The notes beneath the pieces were generated by a model. That model was not told the DNA's origin and did no database searches. It saw only the letters and a program-made list of their open reading frames with translations. Below are positions 47,938 through 56,801 of a DNA stretch of 64,000 bases, piece after piece. The stretch covers positions 18,869,319-18,933,318 of the forward strand of contig NC_067206.1 in assembly GCF_026262505.1 (NCBI RefSeq). The letters are read 5' to 3'. Within the stretch, counting starts at the first letter, position 1. Every line of letters starts with the position of its first letter. A program made the position numbers and the translations under genes. The DNA comes from Trichomonas vaginalis G3 (lineage: Eukaryota > Parabasalia > Trichomonadida > Trichomonadidae).

Positions 47938-50091
47938 TTACTTCATGCAATGTTTTATTTCTGTGCCGTCTTCAAGTATGCCCCAGTACTTACGCTTGGA
48001 GAGGACATGAACTTCGGAAAATACCTTATCTAGCTTAAAACAGCCCATCTTTTCACCGACCATTCCCATTTCAATGAGTTTGTTGTATCCTTCTTCGTTC
48101 GTCATGAGTGCGTCAATGTTCTCATAGTAAACCTTCACTTTGGATTTGACTTCGGAGAAGAATTTGTTGTAGTTGTCAAGGACTGCTTTTGCGAACTGAG
48201 GGTAAGACCAATGTTCGACAATAGGTTTTAATGTGGTTACTAAGCCACTTTGACCTTGAGTGAATTCGTACTTCAAAACAAAAGGAGAAAACCTTTCAAC
48301 AAAGTTGTCGACCTTCTCATAATGTTTACTCTTCATCTCTTGAGGTTTCTTAATGGAATATCCCCATGTCGAATTCATAAGCAATTTGAGTGTCATTGCA
48401 AGTTTGGGGTTTGAAGCTTCCCTAATATCATACAGTTGTTGTATGACTTTTCCAACTGTATAGTTCCTTCCCGGGAACTCACCATCTTCGTTTGGAATTC
48501 CAGTCGGAATATATTGGACAAACCTCATGTATGCAGCGTTAAGGTCGACATAGTATATCTTTTCATCTGAGTCGAACTTGTCGCAACCAATTGGTCCAGT
48601 TTGTGGAAATTCAAGTGAGTCTCTTATCTTCTGAGAAACTTCTCCTGTTATCTCATAAACATCGTCGAAGCAACCTGTTTCATATAAAACCTTCTGACCT
48701 AACTCAGAAGCTCTCCAATACAATTTGACGTCAATTGGATGTCTCAATGGAAGTTTGTTTATAGCATCTTGAAGTTCTTGCAACCTCATTGGAAGTTCTT
48801 CTGGTTCAGGTTGGTATCCGAACAATCCAACTCCTTTTGGAACTGTGTACTTCTTTTGTGCTAGAACTTTGTCTGGAACAACTTTTGGTCTTGCTAACAA
48901 TGAAAAGTTTGTTTCGTCTTTTGGTACAAAAGTTTCTGTCAGCTTGTCATCTGGAATTGGTTCCAACAAACCTTTCTCGAAAAGAATGTTTACAGCTCTG
49001 ACAATGTTGCACTTGCCTTTTCCGAACAATGGGTTTGTAAGACTTTCGTTCAACATGAAGTGGTTGTTGAAAATTACAATCTTCAACCATGGTAAGTCTT
49101 TGTCAACAACATAGTCGTCATGTGAAGAACCTTTAGCTGTAGGTATGTTAACTCGGATATTGACATTTGCCAACGGTGCAATTTTTGCCAATTGACCTCT
49201 GAGAATGTACCTTGTCTTCACACATGACTCAAGATACTTCATCTTCTCATCTGTAACAAGACCAGAGTTCCTGAGACATGTAAGAATACAAGGTTCATTG
49301 ACAATTATTTCAATTGAATTGTAAATTCCATACCTTGTCAAGTCAATGTCAGACTTATTTATGAACGGGAAGTATCCAGCATGTTGTCTGACTGCTTGAG
49401 GGTTAGGTTGGTACCATTCGAACTTGACACTTGCAATTCCTTCAATTGCATTCAAAATGTCTGAGTCGGAGTCAACCATTTGTTCTCTCTTTGTAGTCTT
49501 GAAAGCGTCAAGAAGTTGTGCGGCTGTTTGTTCATTGCCATGTGCATAGTAAATGTGACCATCCAAATCTGTTATGGTCAATCTGAGATTGTGTCCTTTC
49601 TTATTTCCGTCTTGAATTGCAGCAAGTACACCCATGAAGCCTTCTTTGTTCTTTCCTTCGTCAAAGTTTACTGTAAAGGTTCGACCAGATGTAATTTGAC
49701 TTCTAACTTCACGATACTTTTCATATGAATATCTTGTTCTTTCCATGGGAGCATGTGTGTCTTCACCTTTTCCTTTTTTCCTTCTCAAAGGATGCAATTG
49801 TTCGTCATGTTTCCAGTAGAATCTGGCAAAGCCGTCGTGTCCTTCAACTTGAGGTTCACTAACATCGAAAGGCATGTCCATAAGACGTTCTTCTTCTAAC
49901 CTCTCTAGTCTGTTTGGATAATTTGCACGTGCTGTTTCCAAATCCATTTCGTAGCGAAGACCAGACAATTTGTCATAGACTTTTATGGGTCTTCCCTTCC
50001 TATATTTAAAATTCTTCGAAACTCTCCAACCATATCTTTGCAACTCTGCTTTTATTCTAGCAGATTTTCTATCCATTCTATATGGGGGCAT
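47938..50091 (-). CDS. DNA polymerase B (protein-primed type)
   Basis: Encodes 717 aa from MPPYRMDRKSARIKAEL; the open frame extends 14 codons upstream through the A/T promoter palindrome, so the internal ATG is used. The C-terminal palm shows motif A KIYYVDLNAAYM at about 511-522, motif B LKLLMNSTWGYSIKKP at about 568-583 and a motif C region about 652-660 (KVYYENIDALM). The N-terminal 400 aa is basic then mixed; I cannot identify exonuclease motifs by eye. This is the hallmark replicase of Mavericks. B keeps only the last part (28424-28588). Followed upstream by a run of minus-strand small proteins. Looks like one uninterrupted frame. Confidence 0.85.
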   Translation of the reverse strand: MPPYRMDRKSARIKAELQRYGWRVSKNFKYRKGRPIKVYDKLSGLRYEMDLETARANYPNRLERLEEERLMDMPFDVSEPQVEGHDGFARFYWKHDEQLHPLRRKKGKGEDTHAPMERTRYSYEKYREVRSQITSGRTFTVNFDEGKNKEGFMGVLAAIQDGNKKGHNLRLTITDLDGHIYYAHGNEQTAAQLLDAFKTTKREQMVDSDSDILNAIEGIASVKFEWYQPNPQAVRQHAGYFPFINKSDIDLTRYGIYNSIEIIVNEPCILTCLRNSGLVTDEKMKYLESCVKTRYILRGQLAKIAPLANVNIRVNIPTAKGSSHDDYVVDKDLPWLKIVIFNNHFMLNESLTNPLFGKGKCNIVRAVNILFEKGLLEPIPDDKLTETFVPKDETNFSLLARPKVVPDKVLAQKKYTVPKGVGLFGYQPEPEELPMRLQELQDAINKLPLRHPIDVKLYWRASELGQKVLYETGCFDDVYEITGEVSQKIRDSLEFPQTGPIGCDKFDSDEKIYYVDLNAAYMRFVQYIPTGIPNEDGEFPGRNYTVGKVIQQLYDIREASNPKLAMTLKLLMNSTWGYSIKKPQEMKSKHYEKVDNFVERFSPFVLKYEFTQGQSGLVTTLKPIVEHWSYPQFAKAVLDNYNKFFSEVKSKVKVYYENIDALMTNEEGYNKLIEMGMVGEKMGCFKLDKVFSEVHVLSKRKYWGILEDGTEIKHCMK

Positions 50092-50103
50092 TTTTATAAA
50101 AAT

Positions 50104-50120
50104 AAAAAAATATTTTTTTT
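50104..50120 (-). promoter_or_regulatory. A/T palindrome upstream of polymerase B
   Basis: AAAAAAATATTTTTTTT 13 bp before the ATG with the TTTTATAAAAAT leader also seen before the helicases. Confidence 0.45.
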
Positions 50121-50122
50121 CT

Positions 50123-50707
50123 TTACTTAACATAACCGCCTGCTGCCATAAGTCTTTGACGCCAACCCATACCAGCTAATGAAGGTTGACTTGGTTTAGT
50201 TTGGAAACTAAACTTTGGTTTTGGTTTATCTTCAGTTTTTGGTTTCTCTTCTTCTATCGGTTTTTCGTCACTTTTCGGTTCCTCTGACTTTACTTCACTT
50301 GCAGGAACAGTTGTGTCGTCAACATCTTCATAAATATCATATGCCATTTGTTTTTGTTTTCCTTTCAACTTTTTGTGTTTGTTGTAAAGTTTAGAATATT
50401 TCGACTCTAAGTCAATGAGATGTTCTATAATGAACTGTTGGTCAGTGAAGTAAACTTTTCCATCTGTTGTCTCGAAAGCTCCTTCAGACTTCAATATTTT
50501 ATTTGTGAGAGTCTGTTTCTTTTTTGAGATACTTGCCGTTCCATTTTTATGAAAAGTGACTTTGTAGTTAGGGTTTGTATTTCCAGACCTGGCACTTTCT
50601 ATTATTGAATTTTTCTCTTCATCTGTAAGTTCTTTGAAAGGTTTTGACAATGGTTCTGAACTTTTTGTTTGTGGTGTCAAATCTACCGTTTCAACTTCTT
50701 CGGTCAT
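50123..50707 (-). CDS. Charged 194-aa protein upstream of polymerase
   Basis: Encodes 194 aa. Residues 25-125 include a small basic/helical domain (NYKVTFHKNGTASISKKKQTL, then a LIDLESKYSKLYNKHKKLKGKQ coil); 125-175 is Glu/Lys/Pro-rich and disordered; the tail is MGWRQRLMAAGGYVK. No family recognised. Begins after TTTTTTACTGAGATGAA, the same leader as the next small gene, so the two may be co-regulated. Low-complexity acidic linker plus basic tail would fit a DNA-condensing or terminal protein, but this is inference. Confidence 0.65.
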   Translation of the reverse strand: MTEEVETVDLTPQTKSSEPLSKPFKELTDEEKNSIIESARSGNTNPNYKVTFHKNGTASISKKKQTLTNKILKSEGAFETTDGKVYFTDQQFIIEHLIDLESKYSKLYNKHKKLKGKQKQMAYDIYEDVDDTTVPASEVKSEEPKSDEKPIEEEKPKTEDKPKPKFSFQTKPSQPSLAGMGWRQRLMAAGGYVK

Positions 50708-50726
50708 TTCATCTCAGTAAAAAATT

Positions 50727-50879
50727 TTAGTTTGGTTTGTTTTCAACTGGTTGTTTAGGTTTTTTAAGTCGGTCTAAAACTTCCTGAGGTATAGGAAGAA
50801 CTTGACAAACACGTTGTGTAACTGCTGGAAGCCGACAAATCCATCTTGAACCCATTTGTCTCAATGCTGTATTGTTCAT
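50727..50879 (-). CDS. 50-aa small protein
   Basis: Encodes 50 aa: MNNTALRQMGSRWICRLPAV at the start and a Pro/Lys tail (DRLKKPKQPVENKPN). Too short for most gene calls. Supported by the TTTTTTACTGAGATGAA leader it shares with the 194-aa gene and by its tight fit (about 20 bp) between two real genes. Short basic peptides with processing-like motifs occur among minor core proteins of adenovirus-like particles; the comparison is only suggestive. Confidence 0.5.
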   Translation of the reverse strand: MNNTALRQMGSRWICRLPAVTQRVCQVLPIPQEVLDRLKKPKQPVENKPN

Positions 50880-50885
50880 TTCATC

Positions 50886-51299
50886 TCAGTAAAAAAATTT
50901 ACATTCCCACGTTTGAGGCGGTTGAGGTTGGTTATTGTTTACCCACTGTTGTGCATGGTTATATCCTCTGTTAAAGAATCTTTCACCTTGGTCCATATAG
51001 TGTCCTGCTTGGTTATAGTAGTCATTTGCTTTGTTATAATAGTTTCCTGCTTGTCTTCCTACATTGTCCATCCATCCTTGAACTTTTCCTCTTGTTTCAG
51101 GATTTGGAATAAGATTTGTTGCATCTCGTGCTACATCCCAACCTTTCTGTACAGTTTGTATAATAGGTTGTGCTTTCTCTTTAAGTATACCTAATGTACT
51201 CAAAATCTTCCTTCCAACTCCAAATACACCTCTGGCTATTGTTCCCACTGCGGGCAAAAATCTGGATGCAACTCCTGCTAATGCGCCAAATAAACCCAT
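50886..51299 (-). CDS. Gly/Ala-helical 137-aa protein, possible membrane-active capsid protein
   Basis: Encodes 137 aa. N-terminal MGLFGALAGVASRFLPAVGTIARGVFGVGRKIL is an amphipathic to hydrophobic basic helix; the middle has NPETRGKVQGWMDNVGRQ; 85-120 is Tyr/Asn-rich (YYNKANDYYNQAGHYMDQ). Such small proteins with a Gly-led amphipathic N-terminus resemble the membrane-lytic internal proteins of adenovirus-like and Polinton-like viruses in architecture, not in sequence I can prove. Head-to-head with the integrase remnant. Confidence 0.6.
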   Translation of the reverse strand: MGLFGALAGVASRFLPAVGTIARGVFGVGRKILSTLGILKEKAQPIIQTVQKGWDVARDATNLIPNPETRGKVQGWMDNVGRQAGNYYNKANDYYNQAGHYMDQGERFFNRGYNHAQQWVNNNQPQPPQTWECKFFY

Positions 51300-51369
51300 T
51301 TCTTATGGGTTAAAAAATGACGAATTCAAACAAGGACCCTATGTTTCTAAGGCAACAAAGAAAGCACTC

Positions 51370-52274
51370 ATGGTAAAAATCTTTAGTTCAACACCAAATG
51401 CTTGGTTTATGGATATCTTGGAAAACATTCCGAGAGTTAGAACAGATGGACCACCATACTGGCTAATATTTGTCGGTCAAAACACAAGATACTGTGAAGC
51501 CATACCATTATGGTCCAAAAATATTTTAGATGTGAAAACTGCTTTGACAATATTCGTTGACAAATACCATCCAACAAAACTGACATCTGACTATGAAAGT
51601 TCTTTCAAATCAGACGATATTAAAAACTATCTGCGTTCAAAAAATGTAAACCAATATTTCATTGTCGACCAAAACCATTCTGCTCTTGGTGTCATTGACG
51701 GTTGTATAAAAATGTTAAGAGACTTAAACCAACCACAAGGTGGTGAAGCAAATGAAATGTCATATGACGACAAGTATAGACACTTCTCCATGGCAAAGAT
51801 GAGACAAGTTTTAAATATTTACAATAGCCGTAAACAAAAAGGTTTGGGAAACCACTCCCCGAAGAAATGAAAAACAACCCTGACTTAGAGAAAGACTATA
51901 TATTTAACAATTTAGTCAAAAGAGACAAACAAGAAAGAATGCCGGGCTTCAAACTTCAGAAAGGTGACAAAGTAAAAATAGAAATACCTAAACGCGACCC
52001 ATATGAAAATACTATTGACTATGACAACAATGGGAACCCGACAGGTACTCACGTTCGTGTTCGTAAAAATAGAAGAAAGTATACAAGAGAATATTATGAA
52101 GTTTTAGGCAAACATGGCAAAATGTACAGACTGCAAGCAGAAGATAAAACTACTATTGTCAGACCTCGTTTCCAACTTGTCAAAGTTCAAGGTGGTATAC
52201 TTTCAAAGACAGTTCCTAACAAATATAAGACAACTCCTGACGAATATGCTAAAGAAGTTGAAAATGACGACTAA
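51370..52274 (+). pseudogene. Retroviral-type (RVE/DDE) integrase, broken
   Basis: The core resembles retroviral integrases as found in all Mavericks: NAWFMDILENIP, then KLTSDYESSF, then DQNHSALGVIDGCIKMLRDL. The later part is basic (GFKLQKGDKVKIEIPKRDP, RVRKNRRKYTREYYEV), fitting the C-terminal SH3-like/chromo-type DNA-binding region of these enzymes. It looks broken, about one break. The enzyme would insert the element with a short target duplication. No other integrase copy is in the window. Confidence 0.8.
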
Positions 52275-52720
52275 GCAATTCTATACCATGCGTAAACTGT
52301 CATGTAAGGTGGCATGTAGTCTGTTCCATTTCCTGTAGATGTTGTTGTAAAAGTATGTTGGTGGTTTCCAGTTGTATCTGTCCACATTCCATTCCAGTCT
52401 ACTGGGTCGTTTGGAAAATGAGATCTTGACATAACTTGAATTTGCATTGAAGTCTGAGAAACAGTGTTATATCCTTGTTTGCAAACCCTATGACTATGGT
52501 TTCCATTAGAACTTGTTGTACCAGAATGACTATGTGGTGGCAAGTTGTCGACAGATATCTTTTTGCTTCCACCTGTTTCCTTTGAAGAGTTTGCACAATA
52601 CAAAAACCTGTCGACTATTTGTTCCCATGCACCAACACCAAACATTACTTGAGGACCACTTGCTTCCATAGATGTATAAATAGAACCTACTGGGTTCATT
52701 AAATCAAACATATGAGACAT
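52271..52720 (-). CDS. Phage tail-collar-like fibre-tip protein
   Basis: Encodes 149 aa. N-terminus NPVGSIYTSMEASGP...FGVGAWEQIVDRFLYCA is the classic tail-collar start of phage fibre tips (PVGSIY...GxWExI..RFL). It continues with DNLPPHSHSG, NGNHSHR, GNHQHTF His-rich motifs (about 58-123), which in T4 gp12-like knobs coordinate metal, and ends PPYMTVYAWYRIA. So it is probably the receptor-binding tip of a fibre. It converges with the integrase remnant (4-bp overlap) and lies before a secondary insertion, beyond which stands the long fibre-like gene on the same strand. Confidence 0.8.
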   Translation of the reverse strand: MSHMFDLMNPVGSIYTSMEASGPQVMFGVGAWEQIVDRFLYCANSSKETGGSKKISVDNLPPHSHSGTTSSNGNHSHRVCKQGYNTVSQTSMQIQVMSRSHFPNDPVDWNGMWTDTTGNHQHTFTTTSTGNGTDYMPPYMTVYAWYRIA

Positions 52721-53776
52721 TATAGGATTGTCTCTTTTGAGCTTAAAATATAGTGCAACTATTTCAGGTTTCTTCTGGTTTGTGTCAGAATATTTTTTAT
52801 AATATAATCTTATGGAGTAGGTGACAAAAGTGCATACTCTTAAATTAACCTTAAATGTTTATTTTTCGATATTTTCGGTATTAACCTTATTGTAAATTTT
52901 TCCGGTGATAAATTTATCACACTGAGGTTATTTTTCCGGTGAGATTTTTAACCTTGATTTAATGAAATTAATATATATAAATTTTATTATTTTTAATTTC
53001 GAATGAGTATAATAAAATATTTTTTTATATCGTCATAACTCTCATCACTGTTGTGATTCCAAATGCGATTATTAAGGTTCAAGTCGCTAATGTTTTGAAT
53101 GAAGATAGAGCAGTAAGAATTCTTACAAGGGCAGGTAATCAGATTGTTGAGCAAAGAGCTTCAAAACACGATGAATGTTTGAAATTAATTCAACACATTT
53201 TGGAAATTGTCGAAAGCCGAAGGATTGAACCTAATGTCCTTATTCCATCTTTGAAGACAATATTAAATTTGGCACAAAGAAGTTTAAAGGAAGAGTAAGC
53301 AAGATTAGATAATTTGGACTTTTTTTAAAATTAATGAATAAACAGTATATTTTTGAAGTGTAAGCTTATTTACCTGAAGCTATATTACTTAATATAACAT
53401 TCAAAGTATTATTGCTATTTATGGGAGAACAAATTTATGTAATTTTCACATGAAAATTGATAAATTTGTATTTCCTTATGATAATCAATTTTTTGTATTT
53501 GTAGAGAGTCTCCCTGCATGATATCAAGACTTGGCTATTGGTCTTTATCCATTTTTGAAAATTGTATTGTAAATTGTAAGAATTTCTGAATACTACTACT
53601 ATAAAATATAATTGCTTATCAATGTATATTCTCCCTGCATGATATCAAGACTTGGCTATAAGTCTTTATCCATTTTTGAAAATTGTATTGTAAATTGTAA
53701 GAATTTCTGAATACTACTACTATAAAATATAATTGCTTATCAATGTATATTCTCCCTGCATGATATCAAGACTTGG
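52721..53776. mobile_element. AT-rich secondary insertion in copy C
   Basis: Unlike Maverick sequence in base use: long A/T stretches, one 81-codon frame and 121-bp tandem repeats. It lies between the collar-like and fibre-like genes, and the last few codons of the fibre gene seem to come from the repeat. No terminal repeats or target duplication could be seen, so the class is unknown. Confidence 0.45.
53053..53298 (+). CDS. Hypothetical 81-codon frame in the insertion
   Basis: Encodes IPNAIIKVQVANVLNEDRAV followed by a helical part (HDECLKLIQHILEIVESRR) and ends SLKEE. Composition looks coding, but there is no ATG in frame at the start (GTG only) and no match I recognise. Could be a 3' exon-like fragment of a host or transposon gene. 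Confidence 0.3.
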   Translation: MIPNAIIKVQVANVLNEDRAVRILTRAGNQIVEQRASKHDECLKLIQHILEIVESRRIEPNVLIPSLKTILNLAQRSLKEE

Positions 53777-53795
53777 CTATAAGTCTCTATTCATT
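53509..53795. repeat. 121-bp tandem repeat, 2.3 units
   Basis: Units begin TCTCCCTGCATGATATCAAG at about 53510, 53631 and 53752; the third is cut after about 43 bp, where the fibre gene begins on the other strand. Confidence 0.85.
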
Positions 53796-55285
53796 ATGAG
53801 TATGACCCCATTTTTTTTACAAAAAGTGCCGAATTGCAACTTTGTCCCAATCTCTAATCTTATGTTTTCAGGGTAGGTAAAATCTTGACTATAATATTTA
53901 TTTCTGTCATCTTCATAATAGTATACTATTCTCGTTTTTTCTATTGCATTATATCTTTTATATCTATAATATTCTAAATATAATGTTTGCTTTTGTTCAT
54001 CTACATGTGGTGTTCTGTCGTCATCTCCATAGTCATAATAATATGGTGCTGGAGCTGGGTCAGGCAATGTCATATCTGTCATTTCATAAACACTTAAATA
54101 TTTCTTTTGTTCGTCTCCATATAAGTTTAAGTAGCAGTTGTTGTCTAATGGAACTTTAACTTGTGTACCATCATTATTTTTATAGCTTACATACATTTCA
54201 TTGTTATTTTTCGGAATGAGTTTATACCGTATACCATTTTTTAAGGACTGTACAAACTCCCATCTAAAATATTTGTTTTCTTCATAGATAGAAAAGTCAC
54301 CAACAATAGTTTCAATATTTTTTGTTCCAACTAAACTTTGGTATATTTCATTGACATATGTTTTATCTGCTTTCTTCTCTAACTCATCGTTAACATATTC
54401 CTTATCCGCTTTCTTCTCTAACTCATCGTTAACATATGTTTTATCCGCTTTAAAGTCTAAACATCCTGAAACCCATCCTGTATCAGCTTTAGTTTTTAAA
54501 ATCTTCGATGTCCATTCATGATACCATTCAACCCTTTCTTTAATTTCATTATCTTTTTCATCCACATATTCCTTATCCGCCTTCTTCACTAACACACTAG
54601 CCACACATCCCTTATCCACCTTCTTCTCTAACTCACTGTTGACATATGTTTTATCTGCTTTCTTTTCAAGGCTAACGTTTAAGTCTGTTATTTCAGATAT
54701 AGAATGTGTATGTCCAACGTTACTTTTACTGTTTAAGGTTTCTTGTAAGTTTGTAATATTTGCAATGGTATGTGTATGAGTCTTATTTGCTTTTGTCTCT
54801 AAGGTTTCTTGTAAGTTTGTAATATCAGATATAGAATGTGTATGAGTCTTTTTAGAATATTCGTTTTCAGCTCTTGTCACTTCACTTGACATTTTATTGT
54901 CAACATATGTTTTGTCTGCTAGTTCAGGATGAGTATGTTCTTTTGTTGCATAAGCATTGTTAGCTCTTTCTTCTTCTTTTGCTATTGCATCGTCTACATA
55001 TTCTTTGTCAGCTTTGTTGTCAACATCTGCTTTCAAAAGAAGTTCATTTATAGGTTTCTCGTTTAAAGTTCCTTTTGTTGGATTTATACAGACAGTATTG
55101 TTCTTCTTGTCTTGAAATAGAAACTCATCTGTCATTGGGTTTAATGTCAGTTTTAAGTTTCCTTCTTTCAATGACTCAGATATCTTAGAATAGTTTGAAA
55201 AGTTTGTTGTGTTCTTATTTAGAGCTTGTATAATGAGTTGTCGGTTGTGTTGTATTTCTCTCATAGACGCTGTTTCATTTGACAT
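53777..55285 (-). CDS. Long fibre-like protein with KADKxYV and HTH repeats
   Basis: Encodes 502 aa. Residues 1-80 form a globular base (LKLTLNPMTDEFLFQDKKNN). From about 85 to 330 it is repeats: KADKEYVDD, THTHSISDITNLQETLETKA (three times, about 140-210) and KADKTYVNDELEKKADKEYV (several), all typical of trimeric phage tail-fibre shafts. Residues 340-500 are beta-rich with Tyr-rich YYYDYGDDD. Together with the collar-like protein it probably forms a host-attachment fibre. The last few residues lie in the neighbouring repeat, so the natural C-terminus may differ. Leader TTCTAGATAAAATATG type. Confidence 0.8.
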   Translation of the reverse strand: MSNETASMREIQHNRQLIIQALNKNTTNFSNYSKISESLKEGNLKLTLNPMTDEFLFQDKKNNTVCINPTKGTLNEKPINELLLKADVDNKADKEYVDDAIAKEEERANNAYATKEHTHPELADKTYVDNKMSSEVTRAENEYSKKTHTHSISDITNLQETLETKANKTHTHTIANITNLQETLNSKSNVGHTHSISEITDLNVSLEKKADKTYVNSELEKKVDKGCVASVLVKKADKEYVDEKDNEIKERVEWYHEWTSKILKTKADTGWVSGCLDFKADKTYVNDELEKKADKEYVNDELEKKADKTYVNEIYQSLVGTKNIETIVGDFSIYEENKYFRWEFVQSLKNGIRYKLIPKNNNEMYVSYKNNDGTQVKVPLDNNCYLNLYGDEQKKYLSVYEMTDMTLPDPAPAPYYYDYGDDDRTPHVDEQKQTLYLEYYRYKRYNAIEKTRIVYYYEDDRNKYYSQDFTYPENIRLEIGTKLQFGTFCKKNGVILIMNRDL

Positions 55286-55329
55286 TTTTATTCTAGATAA
55301 AATATGCTTTCAATAGAAAAGAAAATTCA

Positions 55330-56151
55330 AGAGTTGCTACAACTAAACCATTAGATGAACTTTTTACTAATGTAGGTCAAAAGTTTGAGACAGAGACCGT
55401 AAAGCATGAAGGCTATCGTTTTGACTACCCATTAAGATGGTTAAGAGACCCATCTGTCACAAAAGCTATTGGCTTTCGTAGAATGAAGTTCATTTCAGAA
55501 GCCATACATGGTTTCCCATTTACGGTCGGTTTTGTAGTTCGATACTATAACAAAGAAAAACGTACGTATGAGAAATTTGAACAGGGAAAACTTTTACAAG
55601 TTAGTTTGCTTGTAAACTTAGAAACAACTCTTCAAGCTTTTCAAGAAAAAATAAACGATATCTATCTCGAATATGCAAACCAGTATAACATTGACGAAGG
55701 AGAGTACCATCTCGATATTATATATGACAGGAAAAATGCAACTGTTAAAATCAATAGAATAGAAGACCTTGGAGAAAACGTTTATATTTCTACAAAATAT
55801 AACAACTTGGCATGGTATAGATTTATGAGGATGTTAAATCAGCCTGCAGAATATCCAGTACACCCGAACTTTTATGAAGTCGAAAACCCTAATGGAACAT
55901 ATGAAAATGTTTTCGACCAAGATGCTATTATAGTTCATGCTTCATTTTCTGGCGCACAAAACTCTTTTTTATGCTTGGCAAATGACTTTTACGAAAAACC
56001 TACAAAGTTATATGAACCACCGAGTGGAAGTATTTCAGACTTTCAAGTATGGTTTACTACAGATGGAAGAAAGAGAATAATTCCATTATACCATGCGTTT
56101 TACTTAGAACTTAGTTTCATATACAACTACTATCGAACGGTAAAAATATAA
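55330..56151 (+). pseudogene. Paralogue of the 286-aa protein, broken
   Basis: Shares the landmarks of 46921-47781: KPLDELFTNVGQ, YRFDYPLRWLRDPSVTKAIGF, IVHASFSGAQNSFLCLANDFY and FQVWFTTDGRKRIIPLYHAFYLELSFIYNYY. About 222 codons from 55483 are open. Looks broken, about one break towards its beginning. Divergence between the two paralogues is large compared with that among copies A-C, so the duplication is old. Confidence 0.65.
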
Positions 56152-56155
56152 TTTT

Positions 56156-56398
56156 TTAATACGGTTGAGGTGTTGGATTTGGTTGCCAACTAGACTGTGG
56201 TGCAGGTTCAGGCTGTTGTATAACAGGAGCTTGTTCTTCTGGTTCAGGGTCTTTAGGTATAATACCAACAAACTGACCTACTCTTTTACCAATATTTTTG
56301 ACACCGTTCCAAATTCCTTTTCCGACAGATTTTATTCCATTCCATATACCTCTTCCAACTCTTCTGAAGAAGTTTCCAATACTACTGAAGAAACCCAT
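56156..56398 (-). CDS. 80-aa amphipathic, possibly myristoylated small protein
   Basis: Encodes 80 aa: MGFFSSIGNFFRRVGRGIWN, continuing with two more GxGIWNGxK-type repeats to about residue 43, then a Pro/Gln/Glu tail. Met-Gly with Ser at position 6 fits an N-myristoylation site. The first half is a basic amphipathic helix, as in membrane-lytic peptides of non-enveloped viruses. Architecture parallels the 137-aa protein at 50886. Converges with the 286-aa paralogue (4-bp gap). Confidence 0.65.
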   Translation of the reverse strand: MGFFSSIGNFFRRVGRGIWNGIKSVGKGIWNGVKNIGKRVGQFVGIIPKDPEPEEQAPVIQQPEPAPQSSWQPNPTPQPY

Positions 56399-56427
56399 TT
56401 TACTATATGTAAAAATCTAATGTCCAC

Positions 56428-56778
56428 CTAGTCTTTACGTTTCCTGTTGAGTTCCATAGCATTCTTTAACTGGAGCTCATACATTCTATTTCTCCTCTGG
56501 TAGAAAACATATTCTGGGTCAACTCCTGTGTTCGCGTCATCTGCATAAAGTTGTTTATATCCCACTTCAGGGTTTGTATAAAACTCTTTCCATCTCATAT
56601 TTGCATACCATGGTGGCAAACCTAACGCAGCGTCATTTGACATGGCAGTTTGCATTTGTACATCTGTTGGCACTTGACCATAGTTTGCCATTGCAGTTTG
56701 TATTCTAACTTCATTTGGAATATTCTCTGGGTTTGGTTGTCCAGGTTGCTGTGCATTCGCTAAGTTCTGTGCGTCCAT
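56428..56778 (-). CDS. 116-aa protein with repeated QTAM motif
   Basis: Encodes 116 aa. Two near-repeats, PNEVRIQTAMANYGQ and PTDVQMQTAMSND (about 21-50), then LPPWYANMRWKEFY and a charged helical tail (YQRRNRMYELQLKNAMELNRKRKD). No family recognised. Upstream leader ATATTAGATAAAAAT; same strand and spacing as the 80-aa gene downstream and the 43-aa gene upstream, so likely one late-type gene group. Confidence 0.6.
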   Translation of the reverse strand: MDAQNLANAQQPGQPNPENIPNEVRIQTAMANYGQVPTDVQMQTAMSNDAALGLPPWYANMRWKEFYTNPEVGYKQLYADDANTGVDPEYVFYQRRNRMYELQLKNAMELNRKRKD

Positions 56779-56801
56779 TTAATATTAGATAAAAATATCT
56801 C

